Shown here: positions 18,353 to 25,581 of the stretch, piece after piece | Layout: every line of letters starts with the position of its first letter | How positions within the stretch are numbered: the first letter of the stretch is position 1 | Assembly: GCA_020632715.1 (NCBI GenBank) | Contig: JACKFA010000011.1 | Coordinates: forward strand, 1-64,000 | Origin: Deltaproteobacteria bacterium | GTDB taxonomy: Bacteria > Myxococcota_A > UBA9042 > PHBI01 | Reading direction: 5' to 3' | DNA length: 64,000 nucleotides | Position numbers and translations under genes: made by a program | Notes under the pieces: model-generated | Seen by the model: only the letters and a program-made list of their open reading frames with translations | What the model was told of the DNA's origin: nothing | Databases searched by the model: none

Positions 18353-18371
18353 TCATGAAGAGATCATGAAG
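18353..18371 (-). promoter_or_regulatory. Two TCATGAAG direct repeats with 11-bp period upstream of efflux operon
   Basis: TCATGAAG occurs at 18353-18360 and again at 18364-18371, about 100 bases upstream of the TolC start, within an AT-richer island. OmpR/PhoB-family regulators bind tandem half-sites about one helical turn apart, so this is a candidate site for the regulator encoded at 10938. The link is inferred from spacing only. Confidence 0.45.
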
Positions 18372-18426
18372 ATGGCGATCACAACGCACGTTCTGGATCG
18401 GCCAGCGGCCAACCATGCGGGGGAGC

Positions 18427-18454
18427 TGAACTTGTGACCATGGTCACAAGTTCA
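18427..18454. promoter_or_regulatory. 28-bp perfect palindrome, candidate operator or terminator
   Basis: The half-site TGAACTTGTGACCA is followed immediately by its exact reverse complement, with no spacer. It lies 25 bases beyond the stop of the minus-strand lipoprotein gene and ~175 bases upstream of the TolC start. Its AT-rich arms stand out in this genome. No T-run follows on either strand, so a dimeric repressor site is favoured over an intrinsic terminator, although the hairpin could serve both roles. Confidence 0.5.
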
Positions 18455-18478
18455 ATTCGCCTCGCCGCTAAGCTCGCG

Positions 18479-20395
18479 TCAGTCGTTGCACGCCTCGGGG
18501 CAGTTCCCGAGGTTCACCATGCCGACGACGAAGCCGAACTGGTCGGGCGTGCCGTCGAGGGCGCCGAGGGGCGCCACGTTCCACGTGAACGTGCTGGCGC
18601 CCGCGGGGATCACGAAGAACAGGTAGCCGTCCGCCGGGCCGCCGTTGGAGCCGGTGACCCAGTTGTTCGCGGCGTCGAAGACCGGGTAGACCCCCGTCCC
18701 GAAGGCGTTGAAGCGCCCGATGAGCGTCAGGAGCGCGCTCGGCGTGAGCCGCTGCGGCCCCTCGTTCGCCGTGCCAGCGGTGCCCGCGAAGCCGACGACG
18801 AAGCGCCAGCCGGCGCCTCGGGAGGTGGCCGGCTGGTGGAAGTCGAACACCACGTCGCCCGCGACCTCCGTGGAGCCGTTCTGGGTGAGGATGTCGATGT
18901 ACGGGAAGTTGCCGCTCCACCCGAAGGTGTAGCCCGCGTACGCGCCCTCGCCCGGGAACGTGCCGTTCAGCGTCGAGCCCGGCTCGAACCGCCGCACGGT
19001 CCCCGCGTTGCCGGTGCGGTGGAAGGTGACGCCCGGGCTCCAGCCCGTGATGGGGAAGGAGAAGGGGTGGTCGGCGTCGGCGAGCGTCGCGACCGACGGG
19101 GACAGGCTCCCCAGATCGTTCCAGGCGACCTGGGGCGCGTCGCAGGCGGTGCTCTGGCAGGCGCCGCCGCCGACGCAGACGTCCGCCGTACACGGGTTCC
19201 CGTCGTTGCACTCGAGGTCCGTCGTGCAGCCCGTCGGGACGTCCACGCAGGCGGCCACGGTGCTCGCGAGCACGCCGTCCCAGCGGTGGCAGAACTGCTT
19301 GGTCTCGCCGGGGTCGGTGTAGGTCGTCACGACGTCGGGCCCGTTGAGCGGGTGCTTCTTGCAGACGACCGCGCTCCCGTCGGCGTTCGTGAGCGGCACG
19401 TCGGCGACGACGTAGGGGTAGGCGGCCGACGTGACGGCGGTCGCGCCGTTCACGAGCCCCGGCGCCGCGGCGGCCGTGAACTCGAGCTGGAGGTGGCAGC
19501 CCTTGCCCGCCGGGTCGAAGCCGATCGCCGTGTTCCAGTACACCTTGTTGCAGGGCACCCCGCCGCAGGGCAGCGCCTCGGTGCCCCGGAACACCGCGTA
19601 CTGCCACACCTCGTCGCCCGTGTGCGGCGGCGACCACGCGTTCCCCTCGATCGTCGGGTCGAGCGACGTCGTGACGGTGCCGCCCGCGCCGTCGTCGCAG
19701 ACGATGTCCACGCCGTTCATGTGGAGCACCGTCCCGCCCCCGTTCGCGCCGGGGCCGCGCGTGCAGGCGACCGCGGCGACCGCCGTCTGCTGGCGCTTGC
19801 CGTCGGCGTCGAAGAGGAGCGTCAGCGGCTCGGTGCCGGCGTCGTCCTTCACGCAGTCGACCTTCGCCGAGCAGAAGATGTCGTCGAACGTGACCGCGAT
19901 GTCGAAGAAGCCCTGGCTCGCGGCCCGGAGGACCGTGATGTCGAAGGTGACGGCGGTGTCCTCGTTCGGCGAGCAGGTCGCCGGCACGGTGCAGCCGGCG
20001 GCGCAGGGGTCCTGCCAGTCGGTGAGCGCGGCGCCGCCCTTCAGGAGGCCGTCGACCCAGAGGGTCACGCTGTGCGCGGGCGCGTCGGCGTCGCAGGTGC
20101 CGACGTAGGAGATGGCACCACCGGCGCCGTCGCCGTAGCGGCCGGAGCAGAGCGCGTCGGTGTCGGTCGGGGCGTCCACGTTCGGATCGCCGCGCTTCCA
20201 GACGATCTGGTTCTGCCCATTCCGGACCTCGACGTCGTAGCAGACCTCGTCGACGCCGACGAGCGAGAGCGGCGCGACCTCGAGGCCGAGGTGCCCGCCG
20301 GGCGCCGTGGTCCCGGGGTCGGTGCCAGCGCAGGCAGCGAGGGTCGACGCGGCGAAGACGAAGGACGCCCAGCCGAGGCGCGCGGCTGCGTTCAT
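18479..20395 (-). CDS. Large lipoprotein with conserved GFFDIAVTF..DIFCSAK domain, unknown function
   Basis: 638 residues from the ATG at 20395, chosen because GAGAGG precedes it and the lipoprotein signal (FVFAASTLAAC, Cys at about 22) follows directly; an upstream in-frame ATG would bury the signal. The N-terminal ~350 residues (SLVGVDEVCYDVEV, YGDGAGGAISYVGTCDA, VTLWVDGLL, QGFFDIAVTFDDIFCSAKVDC, KVYWNTAIGF, AAYPYVVADVPL) closely parallel the N-terminus of the lipoprotein at 30374-33967, although the genes lie 10 kb apart. A short Cys-rich linker (CTTDLECNDGNPCTADVC, Myxococcota-type) leads to a beta-rich C-terminal domain (about 420-638). No enzyme motif is recognised. Likely outer-membrane anchored and surface exposed. 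Confidence 0.85.
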   Translation of the reverse strand: MNAAARLGWASFVFAASTLAACAGTDPGTTAPGGHLGLEVAPLSLVGVDEVCYDVEVRNGQNQIVWKRGDPNVDAPTDTDALCSGRYGDGAGGAISYVGTCDADAPAHSVTLWVDGLLKGGAALTDWQDPCAAGCTVPATCSPNEDTAVTFDITVLRAASQGFFDIAVTFDDIFCSAKVDCVKDDAGTEPLTLLFDADGKRQQTAVAAVACTRGPGANGGGTVLHMNGVDIVCDDGAGGTVTTSLDPTIEGNAWSPPHTGDEVWQYAVFRGTEALPCGGVPCNKVYWNTAIGFDPAGKGCHLQLEFTAAAAPGLVNGATAVTSAAYPYVVADVPLTNADGSAVVCKKHPLNGPDVVTTYTDPGETKQFCHRWDGVLASTVAACVDVPTGCTTDLECNDGNPCTADVCVGGGACQSTACDAPQVAWNDLGSLSPSVATLADADHPFSFPITGWSPGVTFHRTGNAGTVRRFEPGSTLNGTFPGEGAYAGYTFGWSGNFPYIDILTQNGSTEVAGDVVFDFHQPATSRGAGWRFVVGFAGTAGTANEGPQRLTPSALLTLIGRFNAFGTGVYPVFDAANNWVTGSNGGPADGYLFFVIPAGASTFTWNVAPLGALDGTPDQFGFVVGMVNLGNCPEACND

Positions 20396-20832
20396 GGAGG
20401 ACCTCTCGCTGTCGGGGAACCCGGGCGCCGAGCGAGCGTGCACGAGGCGCGGCGCTCCGGGTGCACTGACTGTAGAGAGGTCTCCCGCCCGTGGTCAACC
20501 GCGCGCGCGGCCGCGCGCAGCGCGGCGGTAACCGACGTGGACGCGGCGAGTGATGGGACGGGAAAGGGCGGGCAACGGCTCTGGAGCCCGCCCCTCCCCT
20601 GACCGGTCTTCCTGCCCCCGGCCGGGCACCCGCAGCGGACCCTCCGCGACGAGCGTGGGACTGTGGCGGGTCGTGGCGGCGCGCCGCCTGTCCGGCTCGC
20701 CTCCCGCCCGCTGCTCTGTTCGTTCGGCGGTCGACGGGGCGCCGTGACCCGAAACGCGGACCGCGGCGCCGAGACGCTGTAACCGACTACCGCCGAACGC
20801 GCCGGTGGCCCGCGCCCCGTGCGGCCCAGCGT
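20396..20832. other. Non-coding region between divergent genes
   Basis: This 437-base region has no open frame with plausible codon use or start signal, no tRNA-like fold and no repeat. It should hold the promoter of the minus-strand lipoprotein gene near its left end, but I see no clear -35/-10 pair there. Confidence 0.4.
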
Positions 20833-20862
20833 TTGACAGCCCAGCGCCGCGGTGAATAACAT
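20833..20862 (+). promoter_or_regulatory. Sigma-70-type promoter of the calpain-like gene
   Basis: A perfect TTGACA (20833-20838), an 18-base spacer and TAACAT (20857-20862) lie 36 bases before the ATG at 20898. A good Shine-Dalgarno sequence, CAGGAGA, follows at 20885-20891. Confidence 0.6.
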
Positions 20863-20897
20863 TCACTCTCCGGTCGAGCCCAGGTCAGGAGACTCCG

Positions 20898-22169
20898 ATG
20901 CACGCGCCCAAAGAGCAGCGTGGCGGCGGAGGCGCGCGAGAGACCGTGCCGACCGACGTCACCGACGCCCCCTCGACGAAGAGCGAGACCGTCCGCGGCC
21001 TCCCCGACCTCGCGTCGCAGGACGCAGCGCTCGCGCCGGGGGGCGAGGCCGAGACGACGTCGGCCGGTGGCGGCGACCCGGCGACGGACGGGTCGGCGTG
21101 GGCGCGGGTCGTGTGCCGGAACTTCCCCAGCTGGGACGCGAACGGCGACGGCCGTATCACGGTCCAGGAGGCGAACGACCGCGTCGCGCAGAAGAAGGAC
21201 CAGGGCGAGGACTACGCCGCGCTCCGCGGGCTCCTCTTCTACATGGAGCAGCTCGCCGCGCTGTCGAAGGACGGCGACCCCGCGCGCGGCAAGCACCTCG
21301 GCGTGACCGAGAAGGACCTCGACGTCTACGCGCAGAGCTACCCGCGCCCGAACGGCGACGCCCTCGCGACGCTCGACGAGGGCTTCGCGAACGTGACGAA
21401 GAAGCTCGGCGCGGAGAAGGACTACGGGCTCTACGGGAAGTCGGGCGTGCCGGACCCGAAGCTCCTGCACCAGGGGATGATCGGCACCTGCTACTTCCTC
21501 GCGCCCCTCATCGCGCTCGCCGAGCGCGACCCGAACGCGATCTGCCAGATGATCGTCGAGCACCCGGCGAAGGACGGCGGGCTCCCGAGCTACACGGTGA
21601 CGTTCCCGGGGCAGAAGCCGGTCACGGTGACGCTCGGGGACGACGAGATGCGGGTCATGCAGACGTCGGCGGGCGACAGCGGCGTCTGGGCGGCGGTCAT
21701 GGAGCGGGCCTTCATCGCGCACAACTGGGAGCAGATGAAGGCCGACAAGGACAAGAAGGAGCTCAAGAAGGGCGAGGTCGGCGCGGCCGAGGGCGGCTTC
21801 GGGAAGGACACCATCGAGCTCCTCACGGGCAACGGCGCGAAGCAGATCGCGGTGAAGTCGAAGAGCCTGAAGAAGCTCGACGAGCTGCTCACGGCGGCGT
21901 CGGAGAAGGGCGCGCTGATGACGTGCGGCATCAACCTGCAGTGGTGGAAGAAGGCGAGCAAGAAGCCCCTCCCGGACCAGCACGAGTACGCGCTCCTCTG
22001 CTACCAGGACGGGAAGGTGACGGTGCGGAACCCGCATGGCGCGGGGGCGGGCGGTGAGCTCATGAACGGCGACGGCTCGGCCGTCGACGGGCTCGACGAC
22101 GGCGAGTTCACGGTCGACCTCGCGACCTTCCGCGAGATGTTCTCGAACCTGACCATCGAGCAGAAGTAG
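20898..22169 (+). CDS. EF-hand and calpain-type (C2) cysteine protease
   Basis: 423 residues, no signal peptide. The first ~65 residues are low-complexity. A canonical 12-residue EF-hand calcium loop spans Asp80-Glu91 (DANGDGRITVQE), flanked by helices, with a weaker second Asp-rich loop near 123-140. The protease core begins near 183: Gln192 and Cys198 in HQGMIGTCYFLAPLIALAE match the calpain QGxxGxC[WY]F motif; His362 in QHEYALLCYQDGKVTV and Asn378 in VRNPHG complete the catalytic triad in the usual order. Family knowledge: calpains are papain-fold proteases, calcium-regulated in eukaryotes, with scattered bacterial members. Here calcium binding and catalysis appear joined in one short polypeptide. 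ATG start with CAGGAG and a sigma-70-type promoter; apparently monocistronic. The substrate and whether it leaves the cell are unknown. Confidence 0.82.
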   Translation: MHAPKEQRGGGGARETVPTDVTDAPSTKSETVRGLPDLASQDAALAPGGEAETTSAGGGDPATDGSAWARVVCRNFPSWDANGDGRITVQEANDRVAQKKDQGEDYAALRGLLFYMEQLAALSKDGDPARGKHLGVTEKDLDVYAQSYPRPNGDALATLDEGFANVTKKLGAEKDYGLYGKSGVPDPKLLHQGMIGTCYFLAPLIALAERDPNAICQMIVEHPAKDGGLPSYTVTFPGQKPVTVTLGDDEMRVMQTSAGDSGVWAAVMERAFIAHNWEQMKADKDKKELKKGEVGAAEGGFGKDTIELLTGNGAKQIAVKSKSLKKLDELLTAASEKGALMTCGINLQWWKKASKKPLPDQHEYALLCYQDGKVTVRNPHGAGAGGELMNGDGSAVDGLDDGEFTVDLATFREMFSNLTIEQK

Positions 22170-22376
22170 CGGCGAACCGCGCGATCGTTCGGTTTGTCAC
22201 GGGCGACGCCGACAGGGCCGACGTCGGCGCGGGGTCGACCCGTCGCGCGCCGTCCTACGCGCCTCCTACGCGGGCGTGAGAGGCGTTGACGGCGATCGCG
22301 CCCTCCTCCATGAATCGCGCGTCACGGCGCGCGGGTGCGCGCTGGGTCCGATCCGCTCGAGCACAGGAGCTCTCGC

Positions 22377-22757
22377 ATGGTCCGTCGCGTCCTCGTCGCC
22401 CTCTTCGCCCTCCCGATCCTCGCCTGCGGCTCGGCCAAGCCCACCGACACCGGCGCGGGCGCCGCGTCGGGGATGACGCCCGAGTCGGTGTGCCGCGCGG
22501 AGTCGCCCTGCGCGAACGCGCAGCAGCAGCCCGAGGAGCTCGCGGCCTGCATCGAGATGGTGAAGGGGAAGATGGGCGACCCCTGCCTCGGCGCGATGGT
22601 CGCCATGAAGGAGTGCACGCTCGGCCACATCGTCTGCACGCCGGACGGCGACGTGGACGAGGAGGCGACGATGGCCGGCGACGCGTGCATGGCGGAGACG
22701 CAGGCGTTCTCGGCGTGCTGCGGCAAGGGCGGCTCGGAGCTGTGCCCGGAGGAGTAG
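22377..22757 (+). CDS. Small 10-cysteine lipoprotein, family A copy 1
   Basis: 126 residues. ATG 22377 is preceded by AGGAG and begins a lipoprotein signal (MVRRVLVALFALPILAC). The mature part has ten cysteines in a spacing shared with the protein encoded convergently at 22868-23278: C-x5-C near the start, NAQQ, then C..C..C..C, a Glu/Asp-rich DEEAT helix, and a terminal ACC..C group. Four to five disulfides are likely in the periplasm or on the outer membrane surface. No known domain was recognised. Upstream (22170-22376) nothing further is visible except presumed promoter sequence. Confidence 0.8.
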   Translation: MVRRVLVALFALPILACGSAKPTDTGAGAASGMTPESVCRAESPCANAQQQPEELAACIEMVKGKMGDPCLGAMVAMKECTLGHIVCTPDGDVDEEATMAGDACMAETQAFSACCGKGGSELCPEE

Positions 22758-22867
22758 GTCGAGGCCCGGGTGCCCCGAACCGCGCCGCGGATGGCGCGGT
22801 CGGCGCCCCGACCCGTCGAGCCTGTCCCGCCCCGCCGCTCAGCGGCGCGGTGGGCGCCACCGCCCGC

Positions 22868-23278
22868 TCACGGGCAGAGCGCGGACTCCTTGCCGGCGGC
22901 GCAGCAGGCGTCGAACGCGGCGAGCTCCCGCGAGCACGCGTCCATCGCCTTCGAGGTCGCGTCCTCGTCGAGCTCGCCGCCCTCGGTGCAGCGGATCTTC
23001 TCCACGGCGCAGGTCTTCACGGCGATCATCGGCTCGAGGCAGGGATCGCCGAGGAGATCGCGCATCGCCGCGACGCAGGTGGCGAGCTCGGCGTCCGTCT
23101 GCTGCGCGTTCGGGCACGGCGACGCCGCGAGGCAGAGCTCGCGGGGCGACGCCTTCGCCGCCGCCTCCTCGGGGGTCTCGGCGGCGGCCGCGTCGGCGCC
23201 CGACGAGGCGCAGGCGCTCGCGCCGAGGGCGACGAGCGCCGCGAAGGCGGCGGCGAGAGCGCGAGGAGCGACGAGCAT
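22868..23278 (-). CDS. Small 10-cysteine lipoprotein, family A copy 2
   Basis: 136 residues from ATG 23278. The signal peptide has a lipobox-like GASAC at about residue 23. The mature protein aligns along its length with the convergent neighbour (SPCxNAQQxxxELAxC, GDPCLxxMxAxKxCxxxxIxC, DACxxExxAFxACC), keeping all ten cysteines, so the two are paralogues that diverged after a local inverted duplication or rearrangement. 110 bases separate the two stops and contain a small 6-bp stem (22833-22847). Function unknown. Confidence 0.8.
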   Translation of the reverse strand: MLVAPRALAAAFAALVALGASACASSGADAAAAETPEEAAAKASPRELCLAASPCPNAQQTDAELATCVAAMRDLLGDPCLEPMIAVKTCAVEKIRCTEGGELDEDATSKAMDACSRELAAFDACCAAGKESALCP

Positions 23279-23390
23279 GGGGCGGTTCTCCGGCGTAGGA
23301 TGGGCGCGTGGCGCGCCCGCGTCCGCACGATAGCGCGCTGCCGCGCGGTGGGGAACCGGGAGCGCGCCGCGGTGAGCGGAGGCGAGCGCG

Positions 23391-23942
23391 ATGTGGCGAA
23401 CGGCTGACGAGATCCAGGCCGACGTGGCCTCGGGAGACCCTGCGCGGATGGGCGAGGCGCTCGAGACGCTCGCGTTCCACATGGACACGATGGAGCCGGT
23501 CACGGTGCCGCCGATCCGCGCGGCCGACCTCGCGGTCTTCGGCGACGAGCTGCCCGACGACGTCGTCGACCGCTGGCTCAAGCTCCTCGCGCGCTTCGAC
23601 GGCTGGGATCCGCCGCTCTCCGCCGAGGACGCCGTCGCCGAGGCGGCGCGCGCGGCCGCTCGCTTCGGCCCGAGCGGGCTCGCGCTCGAGGCGAGCCTCC
23701 TCGCGAAGACCGCCGACGACCCGGGCGCGATGACCCGGGCGGCCCTCGAGGCGGTCGGCGCGACGGTGGTCACCGAGCACGCCGGCGCCTTCGTGAGCTA
23801 CCTGCTCGCGGGCGACGACACCGTGCGCGACGCGACCGTCGCCGCGCTCGCCGGCTGGGTCGCGCGAGGCGAGCTCGCGGCGGTCGTGTCGTGGGTCGAG
23901 GCCGAGCTCTCGGACGAGGAGCGCGCGCGCGTCGGGGTCTGA
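23391..23942 (+). CDS. Conserved-looking hypothetical helical protein
   Basis: 183 residues, cytoplasmic (no signal or membrane segment), acidic and Ala/Leu-rich with regular amphipathic helices reminiscent of HEAT-like repeats (ARMGEALETLAFHMDTM, AMTRAALEAVGATVV, TVRDATVAALAGWVARG). Not recognised as a named family. ATG 23391 with GCGGAGG about 10 bases upstream. It is transcribed divergently from the small lipoprotein at 22868-23278 (112-base shared promoter region) and is followed 106 bases later by a TetR gene. Codon use (strong G/C at third positions) supports a real gene. Confidence 0.65.
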   Translation: MWRTADEIQADVASGDPARMGEALETLAFHMDTMEPVTVPPIRAADLAVFGDELPDDVVDRWLKLLARFDGWDPPLSAEDAVAEAARAAARFGPSGLALEASLLAKTADDPGAMTRAALEAVGATVVTEHAGAFVSYLLAGDDTVRDATVAALAGWVARGELAAVVSWVEAELSDEERARVGV

Positions 23943-24048
23943 GGGCGAGCTGCGAGTCGCGGCGTGGCGGCCCGTGGCGCCGCGGTTCGGGTTGCCGGCG
24001 CGCGTGGTGTAGGCTACCGAGAGGCTCCCACCCGCGAGGAACGCCCAC

Positions 24049-24666
24049 GTGCCGAGGCCCCGATTCGACAAGCTCCCGCCCGAGAAGCGCCGCGCCATCC
24101 TCGACGCGGCCGGTGAGGAGCTCGCCACGCACGGCTTCGACAAGGCGTCGCTGAACGCGATCATCGCGCGCGCCGGCGTCTCGAAGGGCGCCTTCTACTA
24201 CTACTTCGACGACAAGGTGGACCTCTTCGCCACCGTCCTCGAGGACCTCGACGCGACCTACGCCTGGAGCGACGCGCTCCGCGCCGAGGGCGTCACGAAG
24301 GACAACTTCTGGGACCGGATGCGCGAGCTCACCGAGCGCACTTTCGCCGACGCGCGCGAGCGCCCCTGGCTCATGGACGTCGGCAAGGTCTTCTACGAGG
24401 TCCCCGCCGAGGTGCGCGAGTCGCCGCGCCTGCGCGACGTGTTCGCCCACATGGACGCCGCGTTCCAGTCGTTCGTGCGGCGCGGGCAGGAGGTCGGCGC
24501 CATCCGCACCGATCTCCCCGCGACCCTGCTCATCGCCCTCTTCTACGCGATCGACCAGGCGTTCGCGCAGTGGCTGCCAGCCCACTACGGGTCCATGGGT
24601 GACGCCGAGCGCGCCGCCTTCGAGGTCGCCTCCTTCGACCTCATCCGGCGCCTCGCCGACCCCTGA
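24049..24666 (+). CDS. TetR/AcrR-family transcriptional regulator
   Basis: 205 residues from GTG 24049 with CGAGGA upstream. N-terminal helix-turn-helix domain (residues 8-55): KRRAILDAAGEELATHGF, then the recognition segment ARAGVSKGAFYYYFDDKVDLF. The C-terminal helical ligand-binding domain has no diagnostic motif. It stands 135 bases before the LolA-like/ABC export operon in the same direction, so local control of that operon, with de-repression by a membrane-active compound or lipid, is plausible but inferred. No clear palindromic operator was seen in 24667-24801. Confidence 0.93.
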   Translation: MPRPRFDKLPPEKRRAILDAAGEELATHGFDKASLNAIIARAGVSKGAFYYYFDDKVDLFATVLEDLDATYAWSDALRAEGVTKDNFWDRMRELTERTFADARERPWLMDVGKVFYEVPAEVRESPRLRDVFAHMDAAFQSFVRRGQEVGAIRTDLPATLLIALFYAIDQAFAQWLPAHYGSMGDAERAAFEVASFDLIRRLADP

Positions 24667-24801
24667 CGGCGCCCCCGCGCGGCACCTCGGAGCGCCCCCT
24701 CGCCCGCCGCGACGTCGTCCCGGTTGACGGCGCGCGCCCGAGTGCCTAGGCTTAGACCACCTGGTCGAACCTGCCGGTTCGCCGTGCCCCGAGAGGCCCT
24801 C

Positions 24802-25581
24802 ATGACGGCTCTACGAACGGCCCTCAGCGCGCTCCTCGCCCTCGCCCCCCTCGCCCTCGGGAGCCCCTCCCGCGCGGACGACGGCGCGCCGCTCCCGACC
24901 GTCGCGGAGCTCACGCACCGCCTCGACGATCTCTACCGCTCCTCCGCCTCGCACGGGACGATGCGCATGGAGGTCGTGACGAAGCGCTACAGCCGCTCGC
25001 TCGAGATGGAGGCGTGGACGAAGGGCGACGACCTCGGCCTCGTCGTCATCCGCGCCCCCGCGCGCGAGGCCGGGAACGCGAGCCTCAAGACCGAGGACGG
25101 CCTCTGGAGCTACGGCAAGCGCAGCGACCGCCTCCTCCGGATCCCGCCCGGCCTCCTCTCCGAGAGCTGGATGGGCTCGCACTTCACCAACGACGACCTC
25201 ATGCGCGAGTCATCCTACGAGAAGGACTACGACACGACCGTCGCCCGCCGCACCGAAGACGGCCGCGCGCGCCTCGTCCTCACGATGGTCCCGAAGCCCG
25301 ACACCGCCATCGTCTACTCGCGCCTCGAGTACGTCGTCGACCCCGACACGCTCCTCCCCGTGCGCCTCGACTTCTTCGACAAGAAGTCGGTCGTCCGCCG
25401 CATGTTCTTCGAGGACGTCGGCGACCTCGGCGGTCGCAAGGTCCCGAAGACGCTGCGCCTCGTCCCGACCGACGCCCCCGACGAGCACACCATCGTCACC
25501 TACGTCGACATGACCTTCGACGCGAAGGTCCCGGCCGGCACCTTCACGCCGCAGGGCCTCCGGCGGGCGACCGAGCGATGA
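24802..25581 (+). CDS. LolA-like outer-membrane lipoprotein-sorting protein (COG2834 type)
   Basis: 259 residues from ATG 24802, chosen over the upstream ATG at 24724 because GAGAGG precedes it and a clean Sec signal (ALSALLALAPLALGSPSRA) begins there. The mature protein is a LolA/LppX-type half-barrel (TMRMEVVTKRYSRSLEMEAW, GLWSYGKRSDRLLRIPPGLLSESWMGSHFTNDD, VVDPDTLLPVRLDFFDKKSVVRRMFFEDV). Proteins of this type carry lipids or lipoproteins across the periplasm. The stop overlaps the next start by 4 bases (ATGA), beginning a coupled run of five genes that encode the inner-membrane ABC machinery and an outer-membrane barrel. The cargo is unknown. Confidence 0.87.
   Translation: MTALRTALSALLALAPLALGSPSRADDGAPLPTVAELTHRLDDLYRSSASHGTMRMEVVTKRYSRSLEMEAWTKGDDLGLVVIRAPAREAGNASLKTEDGLWSYGKRSDRLLRIPPGLLSESWMGSHFTNDDLMRESSYEKDYDTTVARRTEDGRARLVLTMVPKPDTAIVYSRLEYVVDPDTLLPVRLDFFDKKSVVRRMFFEDVGDLGGRKVPKTLRLVPTDAPDEHTIVTYVDMTFDAKVPAGTFTPQGLRRATER

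Noticed and set aside
13739..18358. 1539-codon plus-strand open frame opposite the efflux operon
   Set aside because: Composition is charged low-complexity, and the minus strand encodes three recognisable efflux proteins with coupled starts.
20498..20866. Small open frames between the lipoprotein and calpain genes
   Set aside because: No start signals, and they are Arg/Gly/Pro-rich in every frame, as expected for non-coding high-GC DNA.
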